Assembly (NCBI RefSeq): GCF_022024175.1
Contig: NZ_CP091794.1
Span: 1,984,001-2,048,000, forward strand
Source: Prevotella communis
Lineage (GTDB): Bacteria > Bacteroidota > Bacteroidia > Bacteroidales > Bacteroidaceae
Length of the DNA: 64,000 bases
Reading direction: 5' to 3'
A model generated the notes under the pieces. The model was not told where the DNA came from. It searched no databases and saw nothing but the letters and a program-made list of their open reading frames with translations. This document shows positions 1 through 7,727 of the stretch, one piece after another (position 1 is the stretch's first letter; each line of letters opens with the position of its first letter). The position numbers and the translations under genes are program-made.

Positions 1-1
1 G

Positions 2-661
2 ATTACGGTGGGATTTGTGGCTGTGATACTCATCATCATGTCGAGGTCCATCAAGCGACGCAGCATCTTGTTGGAACGCCTGTTTATCAACAACCTGCGC
101 TCACGCGATATCGAGGCTCAGGTGCGTGGCAGGAAGAAGCCCCTGTATGAGGGAAAGCTGCTGGACAGAGATATCCATATTGCGGATTTCGACGTGCCTT
201 TCAACTCGATGTGGATGGGACAGACGCTGAAGCAGTTGAACCTGGGACGCAAGTATGGCGTACACATCAGCAGCATCATGCGTGGCGGATGCCGACTGAA
301 CATCCCTGACGGCGACTATATCATCTTCCCTGGCGACAAGCTGCAGGCTATCGGCAGCGATGACCAGTTGACCAAATTCCGCAATGCCATAGAGAATGAC
401 GTGCTGGGCGAAGACTATGAACTGGAGAAGCGCGAGATGAAGCTGCGCCAGTTTATCATCGCCCAGGACAGTCCGTTTATTGGCAAGACTCTGGAAGAGA
501 GTGGCATCAGAAGCCGTTACAGTTGCATGGTGGTAGGCATGGAGGAAGGAAAGGAGAACCTGTCATCCGTAGGACCCAAGCACCGCTTTGAAGAGGGAGA
601 CATCCTCTGGATTGTAGGTGAGCAGGAAGCCCTGGATGCCCTGATGCTTGCACACCAGTAA
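2..661 (+). CDS. C-terminal part of a cation:proton antiporter with two TrkA-C (RCK_C) domains (5'-truncated)
   Basis: The reading frame is open to the left edge, so only the end of the gene is present. It begins with the tail of a hydrophobic segment (TVGFVAVILIIM), then a basic linker, then two regions typical of RCK_C/TrkA-C ligand-binding domains at about residues 50-130 and 145-217 (hallmarks IFPGDKLQAIG and ILWIVGEQEAL). This layout fits the large Bacteroidetes Na+ or K+/H+ antiporters with a cytoplasmic TrkA-C tail. A chloride channel with the same tail cannot be excluded because the membrane domain is missing. It converges with the lptD-like gene, with a short hairpin between them. 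Confidence 0.7.
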   Translation: MTVGFVAVILIIMSRSIKRRSILLERLFINNLRSRDIEAQVRGRKKPLYEGKLLDRDIHIADFDVPFNSMWMGQTLKQLNLGRKYGVHISSIMRGGCRLNIPDGDYIIFPGDKLQAIGSDDQLTKFRNAIENDVLGEDYELEKREMKLRQFIIAQDSPFIGKTLEESGIRSRYSCMVVGMEEGKENLSSVGPKHRFEEGDILWIVGEQEALDALMLAHQ

Positions 662-664
662 GCC

Positions 665-687
665 TCTTATTCGTTTTAAGAATAAGA
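665..687. terminator. Short inverted repeat between convergent genes, possible bidirectional terminator
   Basis: An 8-bp perfect stem (TCTTATTC / GAATAAGA) with a 7-nt loop lies between two convergent stop codons. There is no long U-run on either side, so terminator function is only likely from its position. Confidence 0.35.
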
Positions 688-692
688 CAGGA

Positions 693-3605
693 TTAATACC
701 ACTGGACAGAATTGCTATATCCGCTACGCTTATCGTACTTCAAGGCATCGGTAAGCGTAGAAGCGTTACAACGGAACGAGAAGTTATAGCTGGTATAGGG
801 CGACAGCACTACAGAGCACGACATGTTGAAGCAATGCAGGTCGCGCGAGAGTGATGCCGTGGTCATGGAAATCTTCTTGTTCTCAAAGTCGTAACCGGAA
901 GAGAACGAGATATTCCATCCGTCACTCAGGCGGATATTACCACTCATGTTCAGGTTCTGCGTGAACTTATAAGGATAGCGCATCGTGTTGTAATTGAACT
1001 TCTTCACGTCAGTATCCTCACGCATGGTGATACCATAGCCGAAGCTGACAGACCAGGGCATAGAGAAAGGCATGTAACCGTCTTCATCGGTCTCAGCCAG
1101 TCCGGCATTCTGCTTCCTGGCGCCATGCTTGGCTTTCTCCATATCGGGGTCAACATTCGACTCGATACTATTGATGTCGTCAAGAGCCGGCTCGTTCTCA
1201 TCCTTATCCTTCTTATTATCACGCTCACCCCTGAGCCACTTGAAGATCTTGGAGATCTTCTCGTTGGAGATGGTGTACGACAGGTTTTGCGACATACCCT
1301 GGAAACGGCCTATCTTACCTTGCTCCCAATAGGTGGTATGCTCGCTGAGACGCGGACGGGCACCTACCGAGTCGGCCTCGTAGACATAGCTGGCAAAGAC
1401 GGCGTTCATGTTGAGGGTATAGTTCTTCGTGAGCTTCAGACGGATACGGGTAGACAAATCGCTCCAGGGACGGATCTTCGCCGCCATGTTGTACGACATA
1501 GATGCACCGAACTCATCAATCAGGCTGATTTTCCTCAACGAGTCATTACGGTCGTACATCTTCATCTCCAGGTTGTTGGACATATCAAAGGCGATGCTAC
1601 CCGTCTTTCCCTTGCCAGGTACGCCGTAGAGTGAGTTTTGGAAAGGAGAATACTCCACCATCGTCACATTACCCTCGCTATCCGTCTTCTGGTATGTCTC
1701 GTAATAGCCATAGCGGGATGCGCTGAAGTCGGGCGCATAGTTCAGGCTGACCTGAGGCGTGAAGACATGACGGATCTTCTGGATCCTGCCGCCCAGGAAA
1801 CCACGGGGAGGCGTCAGGAAGCCATACAACTTGGTAGAAGCAGCCAGCGACATGTTCCAGTTGTAGACGTTATAGAGACCATAGATGGTATCCCTCTGTT
1901 CCGTCGTACCATCCCATGAACGCATAATCTTATTGGTATAAGTGCGGTCCGTGAAATTGAACGATGCCGTCAGGTTGATATAGTTGAGCACGGTGAAGCT
2001 GGCACTCACAGGAATAGAGTGCTGCATACCATTGCGCCAGTCCTTGATCAGGTTAGAATGCATCAGCTTATCCTCTTTCGTAGAGATAGAGTTGCTGAAA
2101 TGACCCGTATACGACATGGCAATCTTCTCGTACCAGCGCTGCTTGCCCACCATATGCTTTCGCTTGAACGGGTAGAAGCGCGAGATAGAGATATTCAGGT
2201 CAGGCATCGTCATGGCGATGGTTGAGTCACGCATGTTCTGGTTCAGGTTCATCGTGGTACTCAGACTCATGCCGATGCTTGAGAATGAAGTGCTATAGCT
2301 GACAGATGATGTACGCGTAGACTGCGTCATCGTCTGAGGGTTATACATAGAAGTCAGGTTGTTGCGCTCATAACTGCTGGTAGCAAAGTTCACCGATGCC
2401 GAGAGCGTAGAATAAGGATTGGCCTTTGCGTCCTGACGATGGCTCCACTGGATCTTGAAGCTCGTTGTCTTGGAATAGTCGGGCAGATTCTTCTCACCCG
2501 TCACCGAGTTCTGGTAACTGCCATAGAAAGAGCCGCTATAGCGATAACGCTTGCGGTAATTGGATGCCGCGCTGACACCCCATGAGCCCTTCGTATAGAT
2601 CTCACCGAGCAGTTTCAGATCCATCTGGTCGCTGATGGCGAAATAGTAACCACCATCACGCAGATAGAAGCCACGCTCAGTCTCGTCACCATAGGTAGGC
2701 ATGATGAAACCGCTGGAGTAGCTCTTCGTAAAGGGGAAGAAGCCATAAGGAATAGCCAATGGCAGGGGCACATCGCATACCACGAGATAGGCAGGACCGA
2801 ATACCACATCCTTTCCGGGACGAACCTTTGCGCGTGAGAGTGCCAGGTAGAAGTCAGGATGGGGTTCGTCACATGTCGTATAGCGTCCGTGCTGCAGATA
2901 GAGTTCACCATTAGCGCCACGCTTGGAAAGCTGACTGGTGAGGTAGCCCTCCTGCTGCTCGGTATATACCTGCTGGATAAAACCTTTCTTCGTCTTGAAG
3001 TTGAAAGCCATCGTATCACTCTGATAAGTATCGCTGCCCATCTGGAACACAGGATTGCCGAAGAGCTTTCCTGAAACGGAATCACGTGCGCCGGTAGCAT
3101 GAACGAGTGAAGAGTCGAGACTCAGATAGATATTCTCGCTCTGTAGATCCATGTTCTGGTATTTCACATGGGAATTACCAAAGAGATAGGCCATGCCATG
3201 GCCGGCCTCATAGAGCAAAGAGTCGTTGGCCGAGAACTCCACGGGAGAATCAATACCATGCTTTCTCTGACGATTGATACTGTCGAGTGCCAGCGAGTCG
3301 TCAACAGCCTTATTATGGAGATAGATAGCCAGTTCCAGCGAGTCCATCACCGTGGTGTCACGCTTCAGGGCTGCTGCAGCCTGACGGGCGCCACGCGATA
3401 TCGTCGTGTCCGAAAAAAGGGAATCAAATGATGCTGGGACCGTATCAAGAGATGCGAGAATAGAGTCAAACAGAATAGAATCGGCCACCTCCAACGAATC
3501 GCCATCCAGTGTCCTTGAATTATCCTGATATGGTGTTGAAGGTATTCCCGCCAGCATACAAAGGAAAGCGGAAAGCATTAAAAATATGACCGATTTGCGT
3601 TTCAC
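693..3605 (-). CDS. lptD: LptD-like LPS-assembly outer-membrane protein
   Basis: This 970-residue protein has a signal peptide (MKRKSVIFLMLSAFLCMLAG) and a Ser/Asp-rich linker. An OstA/LptD N-like beta-jellyroll region lies at about residues 95-250 (SANDSLLYEAGHGMAYLFGN, then SENIYLSLDSS). The rest is a long beta-barrel with alternating aromatic strands. Residues around 235-300 (YTTCDEPHPDFYLALSRAKV, then GFFPFTKSYSSGFIMPTYG) match the conserved LptD core of Bacteroidetes. In the family it inserts lipopolysaccharide into the outer leaflet together with LptE. The gene stands alone with its own -7 box just upstream. The product name rests on the family pattern, and Bacteroidetes LptD is diverged from the proteobacterial protein. 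Confidence 0.85.
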   Translation of the reverse strand: MKRKSVIFLMLSAFLCMLAGIPSTPYQDNSRTLDGDSLEVADSILFDSILASLDTVPASFDSLFSDTTISRGARQAAAALKRDTTVMDSLELAIYLHNKAVDDSLALDSINRQRKHGIDSPVEFSANDSLLYEAGHGMAYLFGNSHVKYQNMDLQSENIYLSLDSSLVHATGARDSVSGKLFGNPVFQMGSDTYQSDTMAFNFKTKKGFIQQVYTEQQEGYLTSQLSKRGANGELYLQHGRYTTCDEPHPDFYLALSRAKVRPGKDVVFGPAYLVVCDVPLPLAIPYGFFPFTKSYSSGFIMPTYGDETERGFYLRDGGYYFAISDQMDLKLLGEIYTKGSWGVSAASNYRKRYRYSGSFYGSYQNSVTGEKNLPDYSKTTSFKIQWSHRQDAKANPYSTLSASVNFATSSYERNNLTSMYNPQTMTQSTRTSSVSYSTSFSSIGMSLSTTMNLNQNMRDSTIAMTMPDLNISISRFYPFKRKHMVGKQRWYEKIAMSYTGHFSNSISTKEDKLMHSNLIKDWRNGMQHSIPVSASFTVLNYINLTASFNFTDRTYTNKIMRSWDGTTEQRDTIYGLYNVYNWNMSLAASTKLYGFLTPPRGFLGGRIQKIRHVFTPQVSLNYAPDFSASRYGYYETYQKTDSEGNVTMVEYSPFQNSLYGVPGKGKTGSIAFDMSNNLEMKMYDRNDSLRKISLIDEFGASMSYNMAAKIRPWSDLSTRIRLKLTKNYTLNMNAVFASYVYEADSVGARPRLSEHTTYWEQGKIGRFQGMSQNLSYTISNEKISKIFKWLRGERDNKKDKDENEPALDDINSIESNVDPDMEKAKHGARKQNAGLAETDEDGYMPFSMPWSVSFGYGITMREDTDVKKFNYNTMRYPYKFTQNLNMSGNIRLSDGWNISFSSGYDFENKKISMTTASLSRDLHCFNMSCSVVLSPYTSYNFSFRCNASTLTDALKYDKRSGYSNSVQWY

Positions 3606-3610
3606 GGGTG

Positions 3611-3618
3611 CAAAAGTA
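3611..3618 (-). promoter_or_regulatory. -7 box for the lptD-like gene
   Basis: On the minus strand TACTTTTG matches the Bacteroidetes -7 consensus TAnnTTTG and lies 5 bases before the ATG, so the leader would be extremely short or absent. I see no clear -33 TTTG at the expected distance. Confidence 0.4.
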
Positions 3619-3653
3619 CAAATAAAAAATGAATTATGTTGTCATTTTCGCAT

Positions 3654-4202
3654 TTATTCAAACTTTTTAGCCCATACAAGGAACTTTTCCACGCCCTCGC
3701 GACCGAATTTCTCCAAACTACGGGCTGCATCCGCTACAGACAGCACTCTGTCAGGATGAGATTTCGAGAAAAATTTGTCGGCATAGCATACCAGTTGTTC
3801 CTCAAGTGTCTCTGGGGTAAAATCCTCTTCGGGAAGAGGCAGGTTCTGTCGTATAATCTGCTCACGCGTCAGTCCTGTGCCCGTATGGCGCTCGCACGCA
3901 CGCGCATGTTGCGGAAAGCCCTCCTTCCGAAGTATCTCCCCACCAATAAGTCCATGACGGATATAAGGTTCTTCGCCCTCACAGAAGATGCCGGGCGCAT
4001 GACACCAGCGGATACCGATATCGTGGAGCATGGCAGCCTCTTCAACGAAAGCCCTGTCAAGTTGCAGTTCTGGATGACGCTCACAGGCCAGGATACATTT
4101 ATCAGCCACCTGGCGCGAATGTTTCATCAGCAGCGCCTTCAAGTCGTCGTCCTCCGGATAGTATTTATCGATCAGAATCTTATAATCCATCATATTAATC
4201 AT
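3654..4202 (-). CDS. HD-domain phosphohydrolase-like protein
   Basis: About 182 residues with a single HD domain. From the GTG at 4208 the metal ligands are H30 (KHSRQVADKC), H62-D63 (MLHDIGI) and an Asp near residue 142 (CYADKFFSK). It resembles the small Bacteroidetes HD proteins often labelled phosphohydrolase; the substrate is unknown. The start is ambiguous: GTG at 4208 or ATG at 4202, 4193 or 4190. I chose 4202 because it overlaps the stop of the upstream GH25 gene (4195-4197), giving translational coupling. It is the third gene of a pfp-GH25-HD operon. Confidence 0.8.
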   Translation of the reverse strand: MINMMDYKILIDKYYPEDDDLKALLMKHSRQVADKCILACERHPELQLDRAFVEEAAMLHDIGIRWCHAPGIFCEGEEPYIRHGLIGGEILRKEGFPQHARACERHTGTGLTREQIIRQNLPLPEEDFTPETLEEQLVCYADKFFSKSHPDRVLSVADAARSLEKFGREGVEKFLVWAKKFE

Positions 4203-5109
4203 TATCACGATAAGCGTCTACACCGATGGTCTCCTGACTGCCAATGGTCAACTGACGCAAATCATAGTACGACCCGTTGTAGATATTGAAGTCGACAGGC
4301 CCCTTGATGCCCGGCAGACTACCTGCATCGGTATGTTGCCAGAACTTCCACTGTCCCTGATACTCCACGCTGTCCACATAGTAATGGGCTATCCAGTAAG
4401 GATACTGGTCGAACACCGAGTCGTTAAGGTTTTCCATCTTAAATTTATAATATGTATAAAGGATGGGCTTTACACCATAGTGTTTCTCAACAATCTGCAG
4501 CCATTCCAGGACACTCAGCTTGAAGGCTTCCGTTGTCTGCCCCTTAGGCTTATGCTCTACGTCAAGTACTGGAGGCAGGTCGCCATTCTCCAGTTTCACG
4601 TTGCGGATAAAGAAGCGGGCCTGGTCGGCAGCACTTGAACGGGTGCTGTAAAAATGGTAAGCACCACGTGTAAACCCGTACTCGCGCGCCTGGAAGAAGT
4701 TATCCTCGAAATTCTCGTCAACCTTGGTGGCACCCTCCGTAGCCTTTATCATCACAAAACGGATAGGACAATCATCGATAGTGCCCTGATTACGCAGCAC
4801 CTCCCAGTCTATCTCACCCTGATAGTGACTGACGTCAATACCATGGATGTCAAAACCCTCGGGATAGTTGACCTCACCATAGAGCGCACGCCAGCGGAAT
4901 CCGTAAGGCGATACAAACAAGTAATAGAAGAAAGCAATATAGACAGAGATGATAGCCAGTCCGCCTATCCACCACGCCCAACGGGGCACATGACGGAGAA
5001 GACGTATAAAAAAGCCTGGCTTCTTTCTACGAACAGGCGAAGTCAGACGAGGCTTCTTTCTGCCCGTCTGACTTCGCGATGTAGTGTATTTGGAATGACT
5101 TCCTGGCAT
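4195..5109 (-). CDS. Membrane-anchored glycoside hydrolase family 25 lysozyme-like protein
   Basis: A 304-residue protein with a very basic cytoplasmic N-terminus (residues 1-43), one transmembrane segment (about 46-66, WWIGGLAIISVYIAFFYYLF) and a GH25 muramidase domain from residue 86. The domain shows the family's GIDVSHYQG motif (D92 is the likely catalytic acid), FVMIKATEG, RGAYHFYS, and the LPPVLDVE motif carrying the second acidic pair. The type II anchor places the enzyme in the periplasm, where it would cleave peptidoglycan glycan. Its ATG shares one base with the pfp stop codon (TAATG), so the two genes are translationally coupled. Confidence 0.88.
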   Translation of the reverse strand: MPGSHSKYTTSRSQTGRKKPRLTSPVRRKKPGFFIRLLRHVPRWAWWIGGLAIISVYIAFFYYLFVSPYGFRWRALYGEVNYPEGFDIHGIDVSHYQGEIDWEVLRNQGTIDDCPIRFVMIKATEGATKVDENFEDNFFQAREYGFTRGAYHFYSTRSSAADQARFFIRNVKLENGDLPPVLDVEHKPKGQTTEAFKLSVLEWLQIVEKHYGVKPILYTYYKFKMENLNDSVFDQYPYWIAHYYVDSVEYQGQWKFWQHTDAGSLPGIKGPVDFNIYNGSYYDLRQLTIGSQETIGVDAYRDND

Positions 5110-6746
5110 TATTTGCTCTGCTCAAGAGCCAATGTCTTCGTAGGCTGGTCACAAACCTCTGTGGGACCCCAGTACTGGATAGGACCGGGATAAACGTAAG
5201 CTGTCTCACGAGCCCAACGGTCACGCTGAGCAGCAAAGGTCTTGAAGGGTTTGCCGTCCAACTCAACGAGAGCCTTACGGATAACGGGCTTCATCTCACC
5301 ATTACGCTTCTCCATGTTCATCATCATCGTGATGGGCACACCACCTGCCTTCCACTCGTCGGCAGGAGCAGTCGTATTCTTCACGATAGCCATGTAGCCA
5401 GTCTTGCCGGCAGCAATCAGCTGGGCAGCGCTGGTACCCAGGGCATAGCAGTAGTCAGCATCGAAGTTTGAAGGAGCAGCGCAACGTCCCTCGTATCCGA
5501 AGAAGTGGTGCTGGGCCGCAAACTTACCAACGAACTTACCCTCGGCCTTCATAGCGTCGAGCTTCTTAGCAACCATCTCTGACAGCAGTTTCTCTGTCTC
5601 AATGAGTGACACCTGTACGTTTCCGTGAGGGTCACGGTCAAGAGCCAACTGACGGGCAACACCCTCGGGCAGGCTGTTGAACACAGCGAGGTTCTCGGCT
5701 GTGAGGTGACTCTTGGCGAAGTCTACCTGCTCGTCGCGGCTGATATTCTTAGCCTCGGGCAAAGCCAGCACGTCATTCAACTGGGCAATCAGCTTCTTGA
5801 TGGCAGGGATGAACTCGATAACACCCTCGGGGATAACTACTGTACCGAAGTTGTTACCATCAGCAGCACGAACAGCTACTGCATTAGCAATATATGCTAC
5901 GATATCATCGAGGCTCATAGCCTTCTCCTCAATCTCCTCAGAAACGAGACAGATATTGGGCTGAGTCTGCAAAGCGCACTCCAGGGCGATGTGAGATGCT
6001 GAGCGACCCATCACCTTGATGAAGTGCCAGTACTTACGGGCTGAGTTACAGTCGCGCTCAATGTTACCAATCAGCTCAGAGTAAGTTTTACAAGCGGTAT
6101 CGAAACCGAATGAAGTCTCAATCTGATCGTTCTTCAAGTCACCGTCGATGGTCTTAGGACAACCGATAACCTGTACGCCATAATTCTTGGCGGCATAGTA
6201 CTCTGCCAGCACACAAGCGTTGGTGTTAGAGTCGTCACCACCGATAATCACGATAGCCTTGATGCCGAGCTCACGGATAATCTCGAGACCCTTCTCAAAC
6301 TGCTCTACCTTCTCCAGCTTTGTACGACCAGAACCGATCATATCAAAACCACCAGTGTTACGATACTCGTCGACAATCTCCTTGGTCAGCTCCATGTAGT
6401 TGTGGTCTACCAGACCGCCAGGACCCAGGATGAAACCATAAAGACGGTTGGCGGGATTCAGACGCTTCACAGCATCAAACAGACCGGTAATCACGTTGTG
6501 ACCGCCAGGAGCCTGACCACCACTAAGGATAATACCCACATTCATGGGCTCGTAGCTCTTCTCTTCACCGGGAACGAACTCTACGAGAGGCATTCCGTAG
6601 GTATTGGGGAAGAGAGCCTTGATTTCTTCCTGGTTGTCAACACTCTGAGTGGCAGCACCTTCTACAGCTTTTACTGCGCCCTTCAATCCACGGGGCAGCT
6701 TGGGCTGATAGGCTGCTCTTGCAATCTGCAATGCACTTTTTTCCAT
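5109..6746 (-). CDS. pfp: Pyrophosphate--fructose 6-phosphate 1-phosphotransferase
   Basis: A 545-residue enzyme of the long PPi-dependent phosphofructokinase class, interconverting fructose 6-phosphate and fructose 1,6-bisphosphate with PPi as phosphoryl donor. Visible motifs are the loop [14 protein letters not shown], the GGDDSNTNA motif (the second Asp in GGDD marks PPi rather than ATP use), the catalytic PKTIDGDL, and [11 protein letters not shown] for sugar-phosphate binding. The length matches the plant-like long PFP clade common in Bacteroidales. It is the first gene of the operon with GH25 and HD, and has a good sigma-ABfr promoter. Confidence 0.95.
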   Translation of the reverse strand: MEKSALQIARAAYQPKLPRGLKGAVKAVEGAATQSVDNQEEIKALFPNTYGMPLVEFVPGEEKSYEPMNVGIILSGGQAPGGHNVITGLFDAVKRLNPANRLYGFILGPGGLVDHNYMELTKEIVDEYRNTGGFDMIGSGRTKLEKVEQFEKGLEIIRELGIKAIVIIGGDDSNTNACVLAEYYAAKNYGVQVIGCPKTIDGDLKNDQIETSFGFDTACKTYSELIGNIERDCNSARKYWHFIKVMGRSASHIALECALQTQPNICLVSEEIEEKAMSLDDIVAYIANAVAVRAADGNNFGTVVIPEGVIEFIPAIKKLIAQLNDVLALPEAKNISRDEQVDFAKSHLTAENLAVFNSLPEGVARQLALDRDPHGNVQVSLIETEKLLSEMVAKKLDAMKAEGKFVGKFAAQHHFFGYEGRCAAPSNFDADYCYALGTSAAQLIAAGKTGYMAIVKNTTAPADEWKAGGVPITMMMNMEKRNGEMKPVIRKALVELDGKPFKTFAAQRDRWARETAYVYPGPIQYWGPTEVCDQPTKTLALEQSK

Positions 6747-6748
6747 AC

Positions 6749-6758
6749 TGTTCTAGAA
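6749..6758. promoter_or_regulatory. Palindrome GTTCTAGAAC in the pfp 5' leader
   Basis: A perfect 10-bp palindrome lies directly before the pfp ATG and inside its predicted leader. It could bind a regulator or be chance. Confidence 0.2.
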
Positions 6759-6798
6759 CAATTTATTTGATTAAAAATAACATTTCAAAATCAGGTTG

Positions 6799-6830
6799 CA
6801 AAGGTACGAAATAAAAACGAAAAACACAAA
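6799..6830 (-). promoter_or_regulatory. Bacteroidetes promoter of the pfp operon
   Basis: On the minus strand there is TTTG (6827-6830), 20 bases, then TACCTTTG (6799-6806), a full match to the sigma-ABfr consensus. The leader is about 50 nt. It is nearly back to back with the plus-strand promoter at 6845. Confidence 0.85.
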
Positions 6831-6844
6831 AAATTAAAGAAGTA

Positions 6845-6876
6845 TTTGGTGGATTCAAAATCATTTTGTATCTTTG
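6845..6876 (+). promoter_or_regulatory. Bacteroidetes promoter for the gene at 6903
   Basis: TTTG (6845-6848), 20 bases, then TATCTTTG (6869-6876). It supports the start at 6903 rather than an upstream in-frame codon at 6846, which lies inside this promoter. Confidence 0.8.
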
Positions 6877-6902
6877 CAAAGGATTCAACAACTTTAAAGA
6901 CT

Positions 6903-7172
6903 ATGGCAAACAAGAGATCACTAAAGAAGGCAATAAACCAGATTTGCGAAGAACTATTTACTGAAGGCGTGGCTGCTTCGCTGTATGGAAACGAAGTCAG
7001 CAAGGAAAACACAGAGGCATTGCTTGTGGCAGTCGTCAAGACCCAGCGCAACTTCATCAGCCGCGTATCACACCCCGAGCCGGGCATCAAGGCCAGCGCA
7101 TACTACAAGGATTTGCGCGAAAAGTTTGCCGCTCAAGTCAGCGAAATCGTAGATCAAATAAACAACCTGTAA
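6903..7172 (+). CDS. Small conserved hypothetical protein (89 aa)
   Basis: The protein starts MANKRSLKKAINQICEELF and is mostly helical and soluble. It superficially resembles the start of ribosomal protein S20, but the rest lacks the S20 pattern of evenly spaced Lys/Arg and Ala. It looks like a short uncharacterised Bacteroidetes family, and no function is proposed. The strong promoter and the directly following acyltransferase ATG at 7173 suggest it is a well-expressed first gene of an operon. Confidence 0.75.
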   Translation: MANKRSLKKAINQICEELFTEGVAASLYGNEVSKENTEALLVAVVKTQRNFISRVSHPEPGIKASAYYKDLREKFAAQVSEIVDQINNL

Positions 7173-7727
7173 ATGTGGCAGAAATTTTGTAACTGGCTAT
7201 TGTTCGAGAAAATGGGATGGACAACCGAAGTGACTGAGGAACATCCTGAAAAATACATTATCTGCCTGGCTCCCCATACCAGCAACTGGGACTTCCTCAT
7301 CGGACAGCTCTACAACGGCGCCAAAGGTCTAGGCAGTAATTTTTTAATGAAAAAGGAGTGGTTTTTCTGGCCATTGGGTCCCATCTTCAAATGGATGGGC
7401 GGCATCCCCGTATACCGTCAGAAACATACCAGCATGACAGACTCTATGGCTGAAACAGCCAAACAGACCCCGGTATTCCATCTCTGCATCACCCCGGAGG
7501 GCACACGCTCACGTGTGGAGGAATGGAAGAAGGGCTTCTATTTCATTGCCCTGAAGGCAGGCATACCCATCCTGCTCTACGGACTCGACTACGAAAAGAA
7601 ACACATCAAGTGCACGAAGACCATCATCCCCACAGGTGACCTGGAGGCCGACATGCGCGAAATTAAACTATACTTCAAGGATTTCAAGGGCAAGCGGCCC
7701 GAACTGTTTACAATTGGTAATGTCTAG
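7173..7727 (+). CDS. 1-acyl-sn-glycerol-3-phosphate acyltransferase family protein (PlsC-like)
   Basis: A 184-residue protein with the two diagnostic acyltransferase motifs: H35-T-S-N-W-D40 (HX4D catalytic pair) and PEGTRSR at about residue 110 (glycerophosphate binding). It is shorter than classical PlsC (about 240 residues) and lacks an obvious N-terminal membrane anchor, as in many Bacteroidetes acyltransferase-like proteins. It probably acylates a lysophospholipid or a related lipid at the inner membrane. The ATG begins immediately after the previous stop. Confidence 0.82.
   Translation: MWQKFCNWLLFEKMGWTTEVTEEHPEKYIICLAPHTSNWDFLIGQLYNGAKGLGSNFLMKKEWFFWPLGPIFKWMGGIPVYRQKHTSMTDSMAETAKQTPVFHLCITPEGTRSRVEEWKKGFYFIALKAGIPILLYGLDYEKKHIKCTKTIIPTGDLEADMREIKLYFKDFKGKRPELFTIGNV

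Noticed and set aside
6846..7172. Ribosomal protein S20 for the small gene
   Set aside because: Only the first few residues resemble S20; the rest lacks its basic helical pattern, and the upstream start lies inside the promoter.
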